Shown: positions 25,948 through 34,331 of the stretch, piece after piece
Layout: the number at the start of each line of letters is the position of its first letter
How positions within the stretch are numbered: the stretch's first letter is position 1
Assembly: GCA_026397915.1 (NCBI GenBank)
Contig: JAPLTX010000022.1
Location: 62,001 to 126,000, forward strand
Length of the DNA stretch: 64,000 bases
Reading direction: 5' to 3'
Source of the DNA: Verrucomicrobiota bacterium
GTDB lineage: Bacteria > Verrucomicrobiota > Verrucomicrobiia > CAIQCK01
The notes under the pieces: generated by a model
What the model saw: only the letters and a program-made list of their open reading frames with translations
Database searches by the model: none
Told to the model about the DNA's origin: nothing
Position numbers and translations under genes: made by a program

Positions 25948-28149
25948 TCAAGGGGTTGGGTTGGGAGTGGTGTTGGCCGAAGAAAGAGGGCCTTGTTTTT
26001 CCAAAAGCAGCCCCGAATATCCGCACGGAAGCACGACGCGCCCGTTCCAGAATGCGGGCACGTTCGGATTGGCGTTGAGTTCGATTTTCTTGAGAAGCTT
26101 TGGATTTGCCTTGTCGGAAAAATCGTAGATATGGCAGTTCTTGAACATTCTGTTCGCGACGGCGACCTTGCCTGTCACTTGGTCAACATTCACCTGCCCC
26201 TCCCATTCCGATTTAGGGAAAGTTGAGCGGCTGATTGCCGAATCGTCGGGAATGTCGGCGCACAGCTTCCCCTGACCGGGAAACGCGAGTCTTTTCATTT
26301 CACGCGTGGGAACGGGTTTTTCGGGGTCGAAGAATGCGTATCCGCAACAGCGCATTACGAGAAATTCGTCGCCGAACGCGGCGATTGTTCCTGTCTGCGA
26401 GCAGAGGGGGAATTTGTCGTGCCAAACGAGCTTTTCGGAGCCGTCTTTAAGGTCGAATATTTGCAGGCCCCCAAAGGTGCGGGACAGTCCAAAATAGCGT
26501 CCTTTGACGAGGTTCTGCCCGGCGTAGTTGTTGTAGAGAAGTCCTTCGCCAAGTTCGTTGCCGATAATCTTCGGCTGAGAGGGATTTGAGAAATCGACAA
26601 AATGTATCCGCGAAGTCCCGCAACTTGCGGGCACCACAGCGCACCCGTCGAACGCCCAGAGGAACTGGACGAAGTTCAGGGTCTTGTCGAGAACGGCCAG
26701 CCTGCCGATTTCCTCGAGTTTGGTGTCGGAAACCAGCTTGTAAACGCCAATGCCGTTCTGTCCCTCGGCGACATAGAGCCGGTCGCCCGAACGCTTGATG
26801 TCGGCGGCGTATTTGATGGCGGCCCGGCCGATCTGCGTAATGCCGTTTTCGGAAAGCCTGTAGATCTTAACGCCGTCCCAAACGTTGGCGGTGTAGGCTA
26901 TGTCGCCCTTGATGGCGACGGCTCGCGTGGGGTTGGAAAGCTCGGCACCCGAGGTGTAAAATCCCTTTTCATTTGCGTCGAATGGCTGACCGGGAAGTTT
27001 GGGCAGCGCGCCGAAATCGCGCGACTCGGTTTTGGCGATTTGCGGGAGGTCCGCCAGGTAGATGCCCGTGTAGTTGCCCGAAATGTAGAGCACGCCGTCG
27101 CCCACGGCAATCGACGAAACGGGATCTCCCTGCGGAATTTTAGGATCGACGATCTGCTTGAAAGGAACGGCGATCTTAGGATTCTCGGGGTCTCGCTTGG
27201 GGAGAATCACGTGGCCGAGAATCTTCGGCTTTTTGAGGTCGGAGACGTCCACGAGAAACACTCCGTTGACGGTGTCGGCGGCGAAACAGTAATCGCCAGA
27301 GATGCGGGGCGTCCAATAGTCGCAAGGCCCGAAGTAGATGTTTGGAAATGAGATTCTCGACAGTTTGACGGGCTGGCGAGGGTCGGATACGTCGAAGATG
27401 TCGAGGCCGTGCCCCGCGCCATGGCGCAGTTCGGGCGGGCCGCTTTTCTTGTGCTGGCCCGTGGACGCGAAAAGAATGTTCCCGCGCATGCACATTCCGT
27501 CGCCGTAGCCGTCGAGGGAAATTTTTGAAATCGCCTTTGGGGCGAGCAGGTTCGCGACGTCAATGGCGGTGATTTGCCCGCCCGCCCAGTCTCCGCTCAA
27601 GAGCAGGCCGTTGCGGTAATAGACCGACTGCGATTCGTCGGTTCGCAACGACGAGAGATGTTTCATTTTGACGGGGTCGGAAACGTCCACACACTGGATG
27701 CCGAAAACGCGGTGCCCGAGGAACGCCACAGCGCCCGCGACGTCGAGACCGGTTGCCATTTCGACACCGTCGAAGTTCGATAGGATTCTGGGGTTCTTGT
27801 CGTCGGAAACATCGACCGCCCACAGGCCGCACTGGCGCGACGACAGAAACGCCGTCTTGCCGCTGACCCGCAACTGGCGAACATTGCCCATGCCGCCGAC
27901 ATGTCCGAGGCGCTTTGGATTCCTAGGGTCTGAAATGTCGAAAACCGACAGCCCACGGTCTTCGAGCGCATAGAGTTTTCGGCCGGAAATTTCGAGCGAC
28001 ATCGTCCCCGCCGTTCCCGGAAGTTTTCGAAACGCAATAGGTTTGCCGAAACGCGCCTCGCTGTGGGCGTTGATAATTGTCCCGTCACCCGCCGCGGCCG
28101 AAGCAAGCGCGGCCAGACAAATTCCAAAAGCCAGCAATGCACGTTTCAT
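25948..28149 (-). CDS. Secreted LVIVD-repeat beta-propeller protein
   Basis: A 733-residue protein with a Sec signal (MKRALLAFGICLAALASAAAG); the longer in-frame reading upstream runs through repeat-rich non-coding DNA. The body consists of at least eight repeats of the LVIVD type, recognisable by VFDISDPRNPKRLG, AVDVSDDKNPRILS, CVDVSDPVKMKHL and FVDFSNPSQPKIIG, which form beta-propeller blades on the cell surface. These proteins are structural or ligand-binding with no established enzyme activity. Base composition is less GC-rich than in neighbouring genes. It lies between two fragments of a rhamnosidase gene, which suggests insertion or rearrangement at this place. Confidence 0.8.
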   Translation of the reverse strand: MKRALLAFGICLAALASAAAGDGTIINAHSEARFGKPIAFRKLPGTAGTMSLEISGRKLYALEDRGLSVFDISDPRNPKRLGHVGGMGNVRQLRVSGKTAFLSSRQCGLWAVDVSDDKNPRILSNFDGVEMATGLDVAGAVAFLGHRVFGIQCVDVSDPVKMKHLSSLRTDESQSVYYRNGLLLSGDWAGGQITAIDVANLLAPKAISKISLDGYGDGMCMRGNILFASTGQHKKSGPPELRHGAGHGLDIFDVSDPRQPVKLSRISFPNIYFGPCDYWTPRISGDYCFAADTVNGVFLVDVSDLKKPKILGHVILPKRDPENPKIAVPFKQIVDPKIPQGDPVSSIAVGDGVLYISGNYTGIYLADLPQIAKTESRDFGALPKLPGQPFDANEKGFYTSGAELSNPTRAVAIKGDIAYTANVWDGVKIYRLSENGITQIGRAAIKYAADIKRSGDRLYVAEGQNGIGVYKLVSDTKLEEIGRLAVLDKTLNFVQFLWAFDGCAVVPASCGTSRIHFVDFSNPSQPKIIGNELGEGLLYNNYAGQNLVKGRYFGLSRTFGGLQIFDLKDGSEKLVWHDKFPLCSQTGTIAAFGDEFLVMRCCGYAFFDPEKPVPTREMKRLAFPGQGKLCADIPDDSAISRSTFPKSEWEGQVNVDQVTGKVAVANRMFKNCHIYDFSDKANPKLLKKIELNANPNVPAFWNGRVVLPCGYSGLLLEKQGPLSSANTTPNPTP

Positions 28150-28208
28150 TTTAAGGGATAGGAATTTTGATTCTTGGCCACCGCAGGTGAGGCGCTGGTT
28201 TGAGGCCT

Positions 28209-28246
28209 GCTCACCGCTGCGGGCGTAGCACGCCCGAGCGATGAGC
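28209..28246. repeat. Long hairpin upstream of the LVIVD gene (REP-like)
   Basis: GCTCACCGCT pairs with AGCGATGAGC (one mismatch), then after a bulged G, CGGGCGT pairs with ACGCCCG around an AGC loop. It lies 60 nt upstream of the LVIVD-protein start. It could act in the 5' leader of that gene or be another dispersed repeat; the trinucleotide loop favours the REP class. Confidence 0.55.
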
Positions 28247-28331
28247 GGACCGACGCGGGGTTCCACCAAGGTAAAATCCACGCCCGGCGTGTTGCGCGGA
28301 CTGCATTGTTGCCGTGGTTGTGCTCATGCGT

Positions 28332-28363
28332 GGTTTGCGCGGCATTATCGTCCCGCGCAAACC
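28332..28363. repeat. 11-bp perfect inverted repeat with 10-nt loop
   Basis: GGTTTGCGCGG pairs exactly with CCGCGCAAACC. It lies in the roughly 285-nt stretch between the LVIVD start and the rhamnosidase tail fragment, which otherwise contains no convincing gene on either strand. No T-run follows on either side. It may be a transcription end for the sulfatase message or a further repeat. Confidence 0.45.
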
Positions 28364-28434
28364 CGACGCAAGCGCAAACTCCCTGAGATTCCAAGGACGC
28401 GAATGCGAAACGCTCTCAGTTCTCAACGCTGCCA

Positions 28435-28557
28435 CTACTTCGCCGTCGTCCCAAACTTATAGCTCCCCGCCTCCACCTCCAGCACCGCGCGGTCGCCGTC
28501 CATCCGCAGGAACTTCACGCCGGACGCTTTCGCGAGCAGCTTGCCGCTCTCGGTGAT
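28435..28557 (-). pseudogene. C-terminal tail of an alpha-L-rhamnosidase (GH78) gene, remnant
   Basis: Forty codons plus a stop: ITESGKLLAKASGVKFLRMD, then GDRAVLEVEAGSYKFGTTAK. This is the typical extreme C-terminus of bacterial GH78 alpha-L-rhamnosidases (TESGK ... GVKFLRM ... SY-F). The frame begins only 4 nt after the sulfatase stop, so the front of the gene has been replaced by the sulfatase gene. The segment that would precede it is the fragment at 25.85-25.92 kb, located on the wrong (downstream) side. No start or ribosome site is present. Confidence 0.65.
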
Positions 28558-28561
28558 GGCG

Positions 28562-30184
28562 TCAGGGCTGCTTGAGGGGATCGTCGGGGAGCTTTTCTGC
28601 GAACGGGTCGCCGTCGGCTTTCATCACGTCCAGCAGGCGGCGGTGCATCTGGCGCACGAGGTCCGCGTGTTGCGGCGCGTCGGCGAGGTTCTTGTTCTCT
28701 TCGGGGTCGGCTTGGAGGTTGTAGAGCGCCAGCACCTTCGGTTTGGGGCCGAAGATATATTTATAATGATCGGTGCGGATCATGCGTTGGTGGTCGGCGC
28801 GCTGGCAGAAGGCGTGGTTGCGCCACGGCACGTCGCGGCCCTCGATCAATGGACGCAGAGACTGGCCGTGGAGCCGTTCGGGGATGGACTGGCCGATGTA
28901 GTCGAGGATGGTGGGCATCACGTCTATCTGGCTCACCGGCTGGCGCACGATCGTGCCGGGCTTGATGACGCCGGGCAGGCGCATCAGGAACGGAATCCGC
29001 ACGAGGTCGTCATAGAAGCCGGCGATGGATTTGCCGATGCAGCCGTGCGCGCCAACCATGTCACCGTGGTCGGTGGTGAAGATCACGAGCGTCTTCTCCG
29101 CGAGGCCGAGTTCGTCGAGCTTCTTCAGGATGCGCCCGACCTGGTCGTCAATGTATTTGACCATGCCGTGATAAATGGCGGCGTATTCGCGCAGGCCCTC
29201 GTCGCCGGCAAGGTCGCCGAGGCGTTTGCTGGGGCCGCGCGCGTCCCAATCGGGCAGCGTCCGGGTGCCGGGCAGCGCGATCTTCTTGCGGTCCACCATG
29301 CTGTAATACGGCTCCGGGATGACCCAGAGGTCGTGCGGCGGACTCCACGAGACGGTGATCATGAACCGCTCGCGCGCGTGTTTCTCGATCAACGCGATGG
29401 CTTCGTCGGTCATGCGCGTCTCCGGCAGCAGTTCCGGCGGGACGAGCGAGCGCCCGATGATGCCGATGTAGGCGATGCGGTTCTTTGCGCCTTTGCCGAA
29501 CTCGCGGTAAGCCTTCTCGATGGCGGGAATCATCTCCACCGGGCGGTTCAGATACTTCCCGGGACTCGGATGGTTCGTGAACTTTGCCGCCGGCAGCCGC
29601 TCTTCGAGGAAGCGCCCATACTCCGGGTTGGTCTTGCCGAGATACGTCCGCGACTCGTAGCAGTCGAAATCGCCTGTATCGCCCAAATGCCATTTCCCGC
29701 GATGCGCCGTGGCGTAGCCGGCGCGATGGAGGATCGTTTCGGTGTTCGGGAGAGCGTTTTGATTGAGTGGTTGTTGTCCCTGATGCCTGCCGTCCACGTT
29801 CGTCAGGATGCGATGCCGGTGCGGATAAAGCCCGGTGATGAACGACGCCCGCGACGGCGAGCAGAAGGGCGTCACGCACGTCGCGTTCACGAACAGCGCG
29901 CCCTCGCGGCCGATGCGGTCCATGTTCGGCGTGGTGATGTAGCGGTTGCCCGTCAGCGACAGCGAGCGATGGTGCTGTTCGTCGGTCATGAGGAACAACA
30001 CGTTGTAGCCGCCGGGCTTCCCGTCGCTGGCTGCGTGCGCCACTGCGACCCAGCCAGCCAGCAGCGCCGCGGTGATGGTTGCGAAGACGGCCGCGCAAAG
30101 GACCTGGCGACCTGACAGCGCAGTTGAAGGAAGATGAGTTCGAGAGTGAGGTTCGCCAGGCTGAAAGAGGTGCGGTGTGCTCAT
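28562..30184 (-). CDS. Secreted type I sulfatase (arylsulfatase family)
   Basis: A 540-residue protein with an N-terminal hydrophobic export segment (residues about 27-52, ending AVAHAASD). The catalytic motif FCSPSRASFITGLYPH contains Cys108 in the C-x-P-S-R context that is converted to formylglycine by the sulfatase-maturing enzyme. NVLFLMTDEQ supplies metal-binding Asp residues, and VIFTTDHGDMVGAHG is the second metal loop. The enzyme removes sulfate from a carbohydrate or related ester; no maturase gene is in the window. The 230-nt gap to the divergent fucose-isomerase-like gene should hold both promoters; I see no clear operator there. Its 3' end abuts a rhamnosidase remnant. Confidence 0.9.
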   Translation of the reverse strand: MSTPHLFQPGEPHSRTHLPSTALSGRQVLCAAVFATITAALLAGWVAVAHAASDGKPGGYNVLFLMTDEQHHRSLSLTGNRYITTPNMDRIGREGALFVNATCVTPFCSPSRASFITGLYPHRHRILTNVDGRHQGQQPLNQNALPNTETILHRAGYATAHRGKWHLGDTGDFDCYESRTYLGKTNPEYGRFLEERLPAAKFTNHPSPGKYLNRPVEMIPAIEKAYREFGKGAKNRIAYIGIIGRSLVPPELLPETRMTDEAIALIEKHARERFMITVSWSPPHDLWVIPEPYYSMVDRKKIALPGTRTLPDWDARGPSKRLGDLAGDEGLREYAAIYHGMVKYIDDQVGRILKKLDELGLAEKTLVIFTTDHGDMVGAHGCIGKSIAGFYDDLVRIPFLMRLPGVIKPGTIVRQPVSQIDVMPTILDYIGQSIPERLHGQSLRPLIEGRDVPWRNHAFCQRADHQRMIRTDHYKYIFGPKPKVLALYNLQADPEENKNLADAPQHADLVRQMHRRLLDVMKADGDPFAEKLPDDPLKQP

Positions 30185-30414
30185 GCACGAATGCCTAGCA
30201 CTCCCAAAGGCGTATTCAAGACGATTTTGTGCAGCGCAATTGGGTCAACCGAGACTCGACAAGCGGAGCGCCGCTGCTATCATGCGCGCGGAGTTCCTAA
30301 CCGAGCTGAAACATGAACTCACGGCCTGCATCGCCCGGATGCAGTTCCTGCCGCGCCCACGGTTGCGGCTGCGCTCTCGTATTGCCCAAGTCCACCCCGT
30401 AAGGAGAAATTGCC

Positions 30415-31920
30415 ATGAACCCATCGCATCATCACCATCATTGCCAATGCTGCATCTCGCGCCGCGACTGTCTGAAGTTTCTTTCGATGTCCGCGCTCGG
30501 CGCGGGCATGGTCGGGCCGGCGTTGACCGCCGTCGCCAAAGAGAGGTCGAAGTATGCGAACCCCGACTACGTGGACGTGGCCAAACTGCTGCCGTGCCCC
30601 GAAGTGCGGATGGCGGCGGCGATCTTTGAGAAGCCGCGGCCCTACTGGCTCGGCTGGCCCGGCACGACCTACGACCTCGACGCGCGCCAAAAGGAATACA
30701 CCGCCAAACTCGCCGATTCGAGCCGCCGGCTCGGCATCACGACCAACCTCGCGCCCAGCCCCATCAACGACGAGGCCGGCGTTGGCGCGTTCATTGAGAA
30801 GATCAAAACCGAGAAGCCGCATGGCGTGCTGGTCATCCTCCAGAGCATCTTCTGCTGGCCGTGGCTGGCGCGGCTCTCGAAGGAAACCGGCGTGCCGCTG
30901 ATTGTGTTCGCGCCGATCGGCGTGGCGTTCACGGGCCATGTGCTGCGCATCTCGCGGCAGCCGGGCGTCTATGTCGCCTCCACTCTCGAGTGGTCCGCTG
31001 CCGAGAACGGTATGAGGATGTTGAAGGCGAAACGGATGTTCGAGGAGACGCGCGTGTTGTGGATTCGCGGCAAGGAGCGCAACGAAACCGTCATGGATCG
31101 GCTCGGCACCAAAGTTCGCGCCATTCCGCGCGACACGTTCAACCTCGCGTTCGACAAACAGATGGTTACGACCGAAGTCCGCGACGTCGCCAGCGACATG
31201 CGTCGGCACGCCAAACGCATCATTGAGCCGAGCCATAACGATTGCCTCAATTCCGCCCGCGTGCATATCACCGCCAAGCGTCTGCTGGCCGACGAACAGG
31301 CCAACGCGCTCTCGATGGACTGCCTTGGCATGGTCAGCTCCAAGCTCATGCCCACGCCGCCCTGCATGGCGTGGACGTTGTTCCAGGATCGCGGCATCAC
31401 TGCGGGTTGCGAAGCCGACCTGTTCGGCGGGTTTTCGTTGATGATGACCAGCTACCTGCTCGACCGGCCCGGCTACATGAACGATCCCGTGCCGGAGACC
31501 TACAAGAACCTGCTGATCGCCTCCCACTGCGTCAGCGGCACGAGGCTTCGCGGGTTCGACAAGCCCGCCGCACCTTACATCCTGCGGAGCCATTCCGAGT
31601 CCGCGATCGGCGTCTCCGTGCAGGTCTTGTGGCCGGTCGGCGAGCCGGTGACGCTCGTGCGGTTCAGCAACGCCAACGAACTGATCGTGGACACCGGCAA
31701 AGTCGTCAGCAACGTGCAGACACCGCCCGCCGGCGGTTGCCGCACGTCCGTCGAGATCAAGATGGACAACGTCGAGGATTGCCGCGACGTGAAGGGCTTC
31801 CATCAGGTCGTCACGCTCGGCAACCATCGCCGTATGCTCGAAGCCTTCTGCCAGCTCTACGACATCAAGGTGGTTCGCTCGCCGGAACATCGGCCGGAAC
31901 CGGAGGCGAAGACAGTATGA
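30415..31920 (+). CDS. Tat-exported L-fucose-isomerase-like protein
   Basis: A 501-residue protein whose ATG follows GGAG. Before the Tat motif (ISRRDCLKFLSMSALGAG) stands an unusual natural metal-binding-like cluster, HHHHHCQCC. The mature chain resembles the L-fucose/L-arabinose isomerase-like family: an N-terminal Rossmann-type region (VLVILQSIFCWPW) and a C-terminal metal-site region around MDCLGMVSSKLMPTPPCMAW and AGCEADLFGGFS, the segment that carries the conserved catalytic Glu/Asp. Real fucose isomerases are cytoplasmic and larger (about 590 residues), so substrate and activity are uncertain. Its stop overlaps the start of the next gene (ATGA). Confidence 0.7.
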   Translation: MNPSHHHHHCQCCISRRDCLKFLSMSALGAGMVGPALTAVAKERSKYANPDYVDVAKLLPCPEVRMAAAIFEKPRPYWLGWPGTTYDLDARQKEYTAKLADSSRRLGITTNLAPSPINDEAGVGAFIEKIKTEKPHGVLVILQSIFCWPWLARLSKETGVPLIVFAPIGVAFTGHVLRISRQPGVYVASTLEWSAAENGMRMLKAKRMFEETRVLWIRGKERNETVMDRLGTKVRAIPRDTFNLAFDKQMVTTEVRDVASDMRRHAKRIIEPSHNDCLNSARVHITAKRLLADEQANALSMDCLGMVSSKLMPTPPCMAWTLFQDRGITAGCEADLFGGFSLMMTSYLLDRPGYMNDPVPETYKNLLIASHCVSGTRLRGFDKPAAPYILRSHSESAIGVSVQVLWPVGEPVTLVRFSNANELIVDTGKVVSNVQTPPAGGCRTSVEIKMDNVEDCRDVKGFHQVVTLGNHRRMLEAFCQLYDIKVVRSPEHRPEPEAKTV

Positions 31921-33059
31921 ACGCGAGGCAACGAATCGTTGGAGCGTTCGTTCTGTTGCACACCTCGTTTGCGTTTGCCGCCGCCGGCGTCTCATTCACC
32001 TCGCCGGGCTTCCCGCCGTCGCAGATGGACGCCGCTGGCCGGCTCGTCGAGGATTGGGGCGTGGTCAGCGTGAAACTCAGCGGCGAAGGCGTGACCGACG
32101 CGACGCCGACGGTGGCTGCGGTCAAACTCGATGGCGTCGTTCCCGCCGCGCAGGCCGTGTCGCAATGCGGCGCGGTGGCGCTGACGCTGACGGCGTTCCG
32201 CGCGCCAGCGTATCCGGCGGGCGTGGACGTGCTCACCGTGCGTGTTGAGGAGAAACAGGGCCGCGCCGCCAACGTCACCGTTGCGCTCGAACTGCCGGCG
32301 AAAGTTCACGCCGGCCTGCGCACCGCGAAGCTCGGCGGACGCGCCGTGCTGACGCTACCGCCGCGCGAAGAGTCGGGCGAGAAACCGCGCGACTGGGGCT
32401 ACTGCGATGAAGCGTCGTCGCTGCCGGGTTGGGCGAAGCCGGCTGGTTCATGCGACCCGGCGTTTCGCAACATCCGCGCCGGCATGGGCGGCACGCCGAT
32501 TGTTTATCGGTTCACCGTGCGGCCGAAGAGCGGGGCGAACGTCGTGCTTGGCTTCTGCGAAAGCCACTGGACGGAATCCGGCCAGCGGCGGCTGCTGGGC
32601 AGGGTCGAAGGCGCGCCATCACAGGAAGTGGACCCGATTGCCAAGTGGGGCCGGCACAAGCCAGGTGTGCTGTTATTCCAAGGTCGCGACGAAGACGGCG
32701 ACGGCAGGCTCGACGTTACCGTCCGCGCCGCATCGGACGCGAAAGACAAGAACCCAATCCTCAACGCGATCTGGATCTTCCCTGCCGGCCCGCCGCCAGA
32801 CCTCAATCAAGTCGTCGCCGGCAAGCTGAACGCCACGGCGCGGCGTTATGTGGATGTTGGCGGCGAGAATGACCAGTCGCTCTATCCCGGAAGCAAACTG
32901 GAGTATCGCATCGCGCTGCCCGCGCGCGGTTCGCAGAAGCTGGCGTTCTTCGCGGCGTGCTACGGCGGTTCCGCGCCGATACCGGACGCCAGCGCCTGGA
33001 CCGCCGCGACGTTGCGCCGCGCCGCCTGCGAAGTCTGGCGCGACTGGCAGGGACGGTAG
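31917..33059 (+). CDS. Secreted protein of unknown function, partner of the fucose-isomerase-like gene
   Basis: A 380-residue protein starting at an ATG that overlaps the preceding stop, which signals translational coupling; a much longer in-frame reading upstream is an artefact of the neighbour. It has a Sec signal (MNARQRIVGAFVLLHTSFAF, cleaved near FAAA). The rest appears to be beta-sandwich domains: an all-beta N-terminal part and a malectin/galactose-binding-like middle (IVYRFTVRPKSGANVVLGFC) followed by a calcium-loop-like DEDGDGRLDV. It probably binds carbohydrate, but I do not recognise a defined family and see no catalytic motif. Confidence 0.7.
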   Translation: MNARQRIVGAFVLLHTSFAFAAAGVSFTSPGFPPSQMDAAGRLVEDWGVVSVKLSGEGVTDATPTVAAVKLDGVVPAAQAVSQCGAVALTLTAFRAPAYPAGVDVLTVRVEEKQGRAANVTVALELPAKVHAGLRTAKLGGRAVLTLPPREESGEKPRDWGYCDEASSLPGWAKPAGSCDPAFRNIRAGMGGTPIVYRFTVRPKSGANVVLGFCESHWTESGQRRLLGRVEGAPSQEVDPIAKWGRHKPGVLLFQGRDEDGDGRLDVTVRAASDAKDKNPILNAIWIFPAGPPPDLNQVVAGKLNATARRYVDVGGENDQSLYPGSKLEYRIALPARGSQKLAFFAACYGGSAPIPDASAWTAATLRRAACEVWRDWQGR

Positions 33060-33100
33060 GCAGGTTCCGGTTGAAACTATTTTTAGGCACCAAGCCGCTC

Positions 33101-33128
33101 TTGCATCGGCGGTGGCGGTTGCTATCCT
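33101..33128 (+). promoter_or_regulatory. Possible sigma-70 promoter for the aquaporin gene
   Basis: TTGCAT (-35) and TATCCT (-10) are separated by 16 nt and lie about 45 nt upstream of the start codon. The match to consensus is moderate. Confidence 0.35.
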
Positions 33129-33173
33129 TCGCCCGCGTTTTCGAGGACGCGTGGTTTCAAAGGACAGTCGCGC

Positions 33174-33857
33174 ATGAAAGATCTCAAAGCTTGCTTGGCG
33201 GAGATGTTCGGCACATTCGCGCTGGTTTTCATCAGCGTCGGCGCGATCTACAACGCCAACCATCAGCAGATGGACCTGCTTGGCATCGCGCTTGCCTACG
33301 GATTGGCGACGGCAGCAATGGTGTCAGCCACCATCGCCGTCTCCGGCGGTCATCTGAATCCCGCCGTCAGTTTCGGCGCGTTTCTCGCCGGCAGAATGGG
33401 GTTCACGCAGACCGCCCGCTACATCTTCTCCCAACTTGCCGGGGCGGCGTTGGCTGGCTTCATTTGCGTGACGGTGTTCAGCACGGACATCGTCAGCACG
33501 GCCACGCCTAATCTCGGCAAGGACGTATCCATCGGCACGGGCATCCTCGTTGAGGCGACGCTGACGTTCTTGATGGTGTTCGCCATGTTTGGCACCGTCA
33601 TGGACGCGCGAGGACCGAAGCTCGGCGGGCTTTGCGTCGGCTTGGTCGTGGCTGCGGGCGTGTTATTCGGCCAGCCACTGACCGGCGCGGCGATGAATCC
33701 GGCGCGCGCGTTTGGCCCGGCGGTCGTCAGCGGCCATCTTGCGAATCACGCGGTTTACTGGATCGGCCCGATGTTGGGCGCGGCGCTGGCGGGCGTGATT
33801 TATGGACGGTTTCTGATATTGGCGGATGAGTTACCGGCGCTGCCGAAGAAGAAGTGA
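33174..33857 (+). CDS. MIP-family aquaporin / glycerol channel
   Basis: A 227-residue polytopic membrane protein with the two pore-forming NPA motifs of the aquaporin family, GGHLNPAVSFGAFL and GAAMNPARAFGPAVV, and six predicted helices. The second motif followed by Arg is the selectivity-filter segment; the residue pattern is closer to water-type aquaporins (AqpZ) than to GlpF, since no glycerol-kinase gene is nearby and NPARAFGPA is typical of AqpZ-like channels. Substrate cannot be fixed from sequence alone. It has its own upstream promoter-like element and is followed by the sensory-transducer-like gene after 35 nt. Confidence 0.9.
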   Translation: MKDLKACLAEMFGTFALVFISVGAIYNANHQQMDLLGIALAYGLATAAMVSATIAVSGGHLNPAVSFGAFLAGRMGFTQTARYIFSQLAGAALAGFICVTVFSTDIVSTATPNLGKDVSIGTGILVEATLTFLMVFAMFGTVMDARGPKLGGLCVGLVVAAGVLFGQPLTGAAMNPARAFGPAVVSGHLANHAVYWIGPMLGAALAGVIYGRFLILADELPALPKKK

Positions 33858-33892
33858 GGCGTAGTCCGTATTCCGTATTGCGAATATCAGCC

Positions 33893-34318
33893 ATGTCCCC
33901 CTCAAAAAAAGTTCCGTTGCTGAAACCCGAAGGCCGCCGTGTTTGGATCGTGCCGGATGCTTACTTGCCGCCGTTGACGGCTGGGGACGAAACGAAGCGG
34001 GCGAGTGGACATGGTTACTGGAGCCATGAATCGCTTTGCATCGTCAACACCGGCCCAAAGCCGGCGCGGCTGTCGCTGAACTTTTATTTTGAGGACCGGC
34101 CGCCGGTGAAAAACATCCGTGTTACGGTAGGTGCCGAGCGCACGTGGCACATCCGCTTCGACAAGCCGGAACTGCTCGGCGGCTTCCGCGTGCCGGCGGG
34201 CGTGCCTTATGCGTTGCGCGTGGAGAGCGATGTGCCGGTGGTGGTGCAACACAGCCGGCTCGATACGACACAGCCAAACTGTGCGTTCCTCTCGGTCGTG
34301 GCACACCCGGTGCGGTAG
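33893..34318 (+). CDS. Anabaena sensory rhodopsin transducer (ASRT)-like protein
   Basis: A 141-residue soluble protein. GRRVWIVPDAYLPPL, YWSHESLCIVNTG, LNFYFEDRPP and the C-terminal VPYALRVESDVPVVVQHSRL correspond strand by strand to the ASRT family (all-beta, tetrameric). In Anabaena the founder interacts with a sensory rhodopsin; most bacterial homologs occur without one and have been suggested to bind carbohydrate or nucleic acid. No rhodopsin gene is present here. It lies 35 nt after the aquaporin gene and is convergent with the N-acetylglutamate synthase gene. Short AT-rich repeats (CCGTATT twice) precede the start. Confidence 0.85.
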   Translation: MSPSKKVPLLKPEGRRVWIVPDAYLPPLTAGDETKRASGHGYWSHESLCIVNTGPKPARLSLNFYFEDRPPVKNIRVTVGAERTWHIRFDKPELLGGFRVPAGVPYALRVESDVPVVVQHSRLDTTQPNCAFLSVVAHPVR

Positions 34319-34331
34319 CCGCGCCGTATCA

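Noticed and set aside
30421..30450. Poly-histidine codons taken as an engineered His tag
   Set aside because: The run is natural: it is followed by Cys residues and a Tat motif in genomic context, with no vector sequence.
30319..31995. 558-codon - strand frame opposite the fucose-isomerase-like gene
   Set aside because: Shadow frame; the + strand has a Tat signal, ribosome site and coupled downstream gene.
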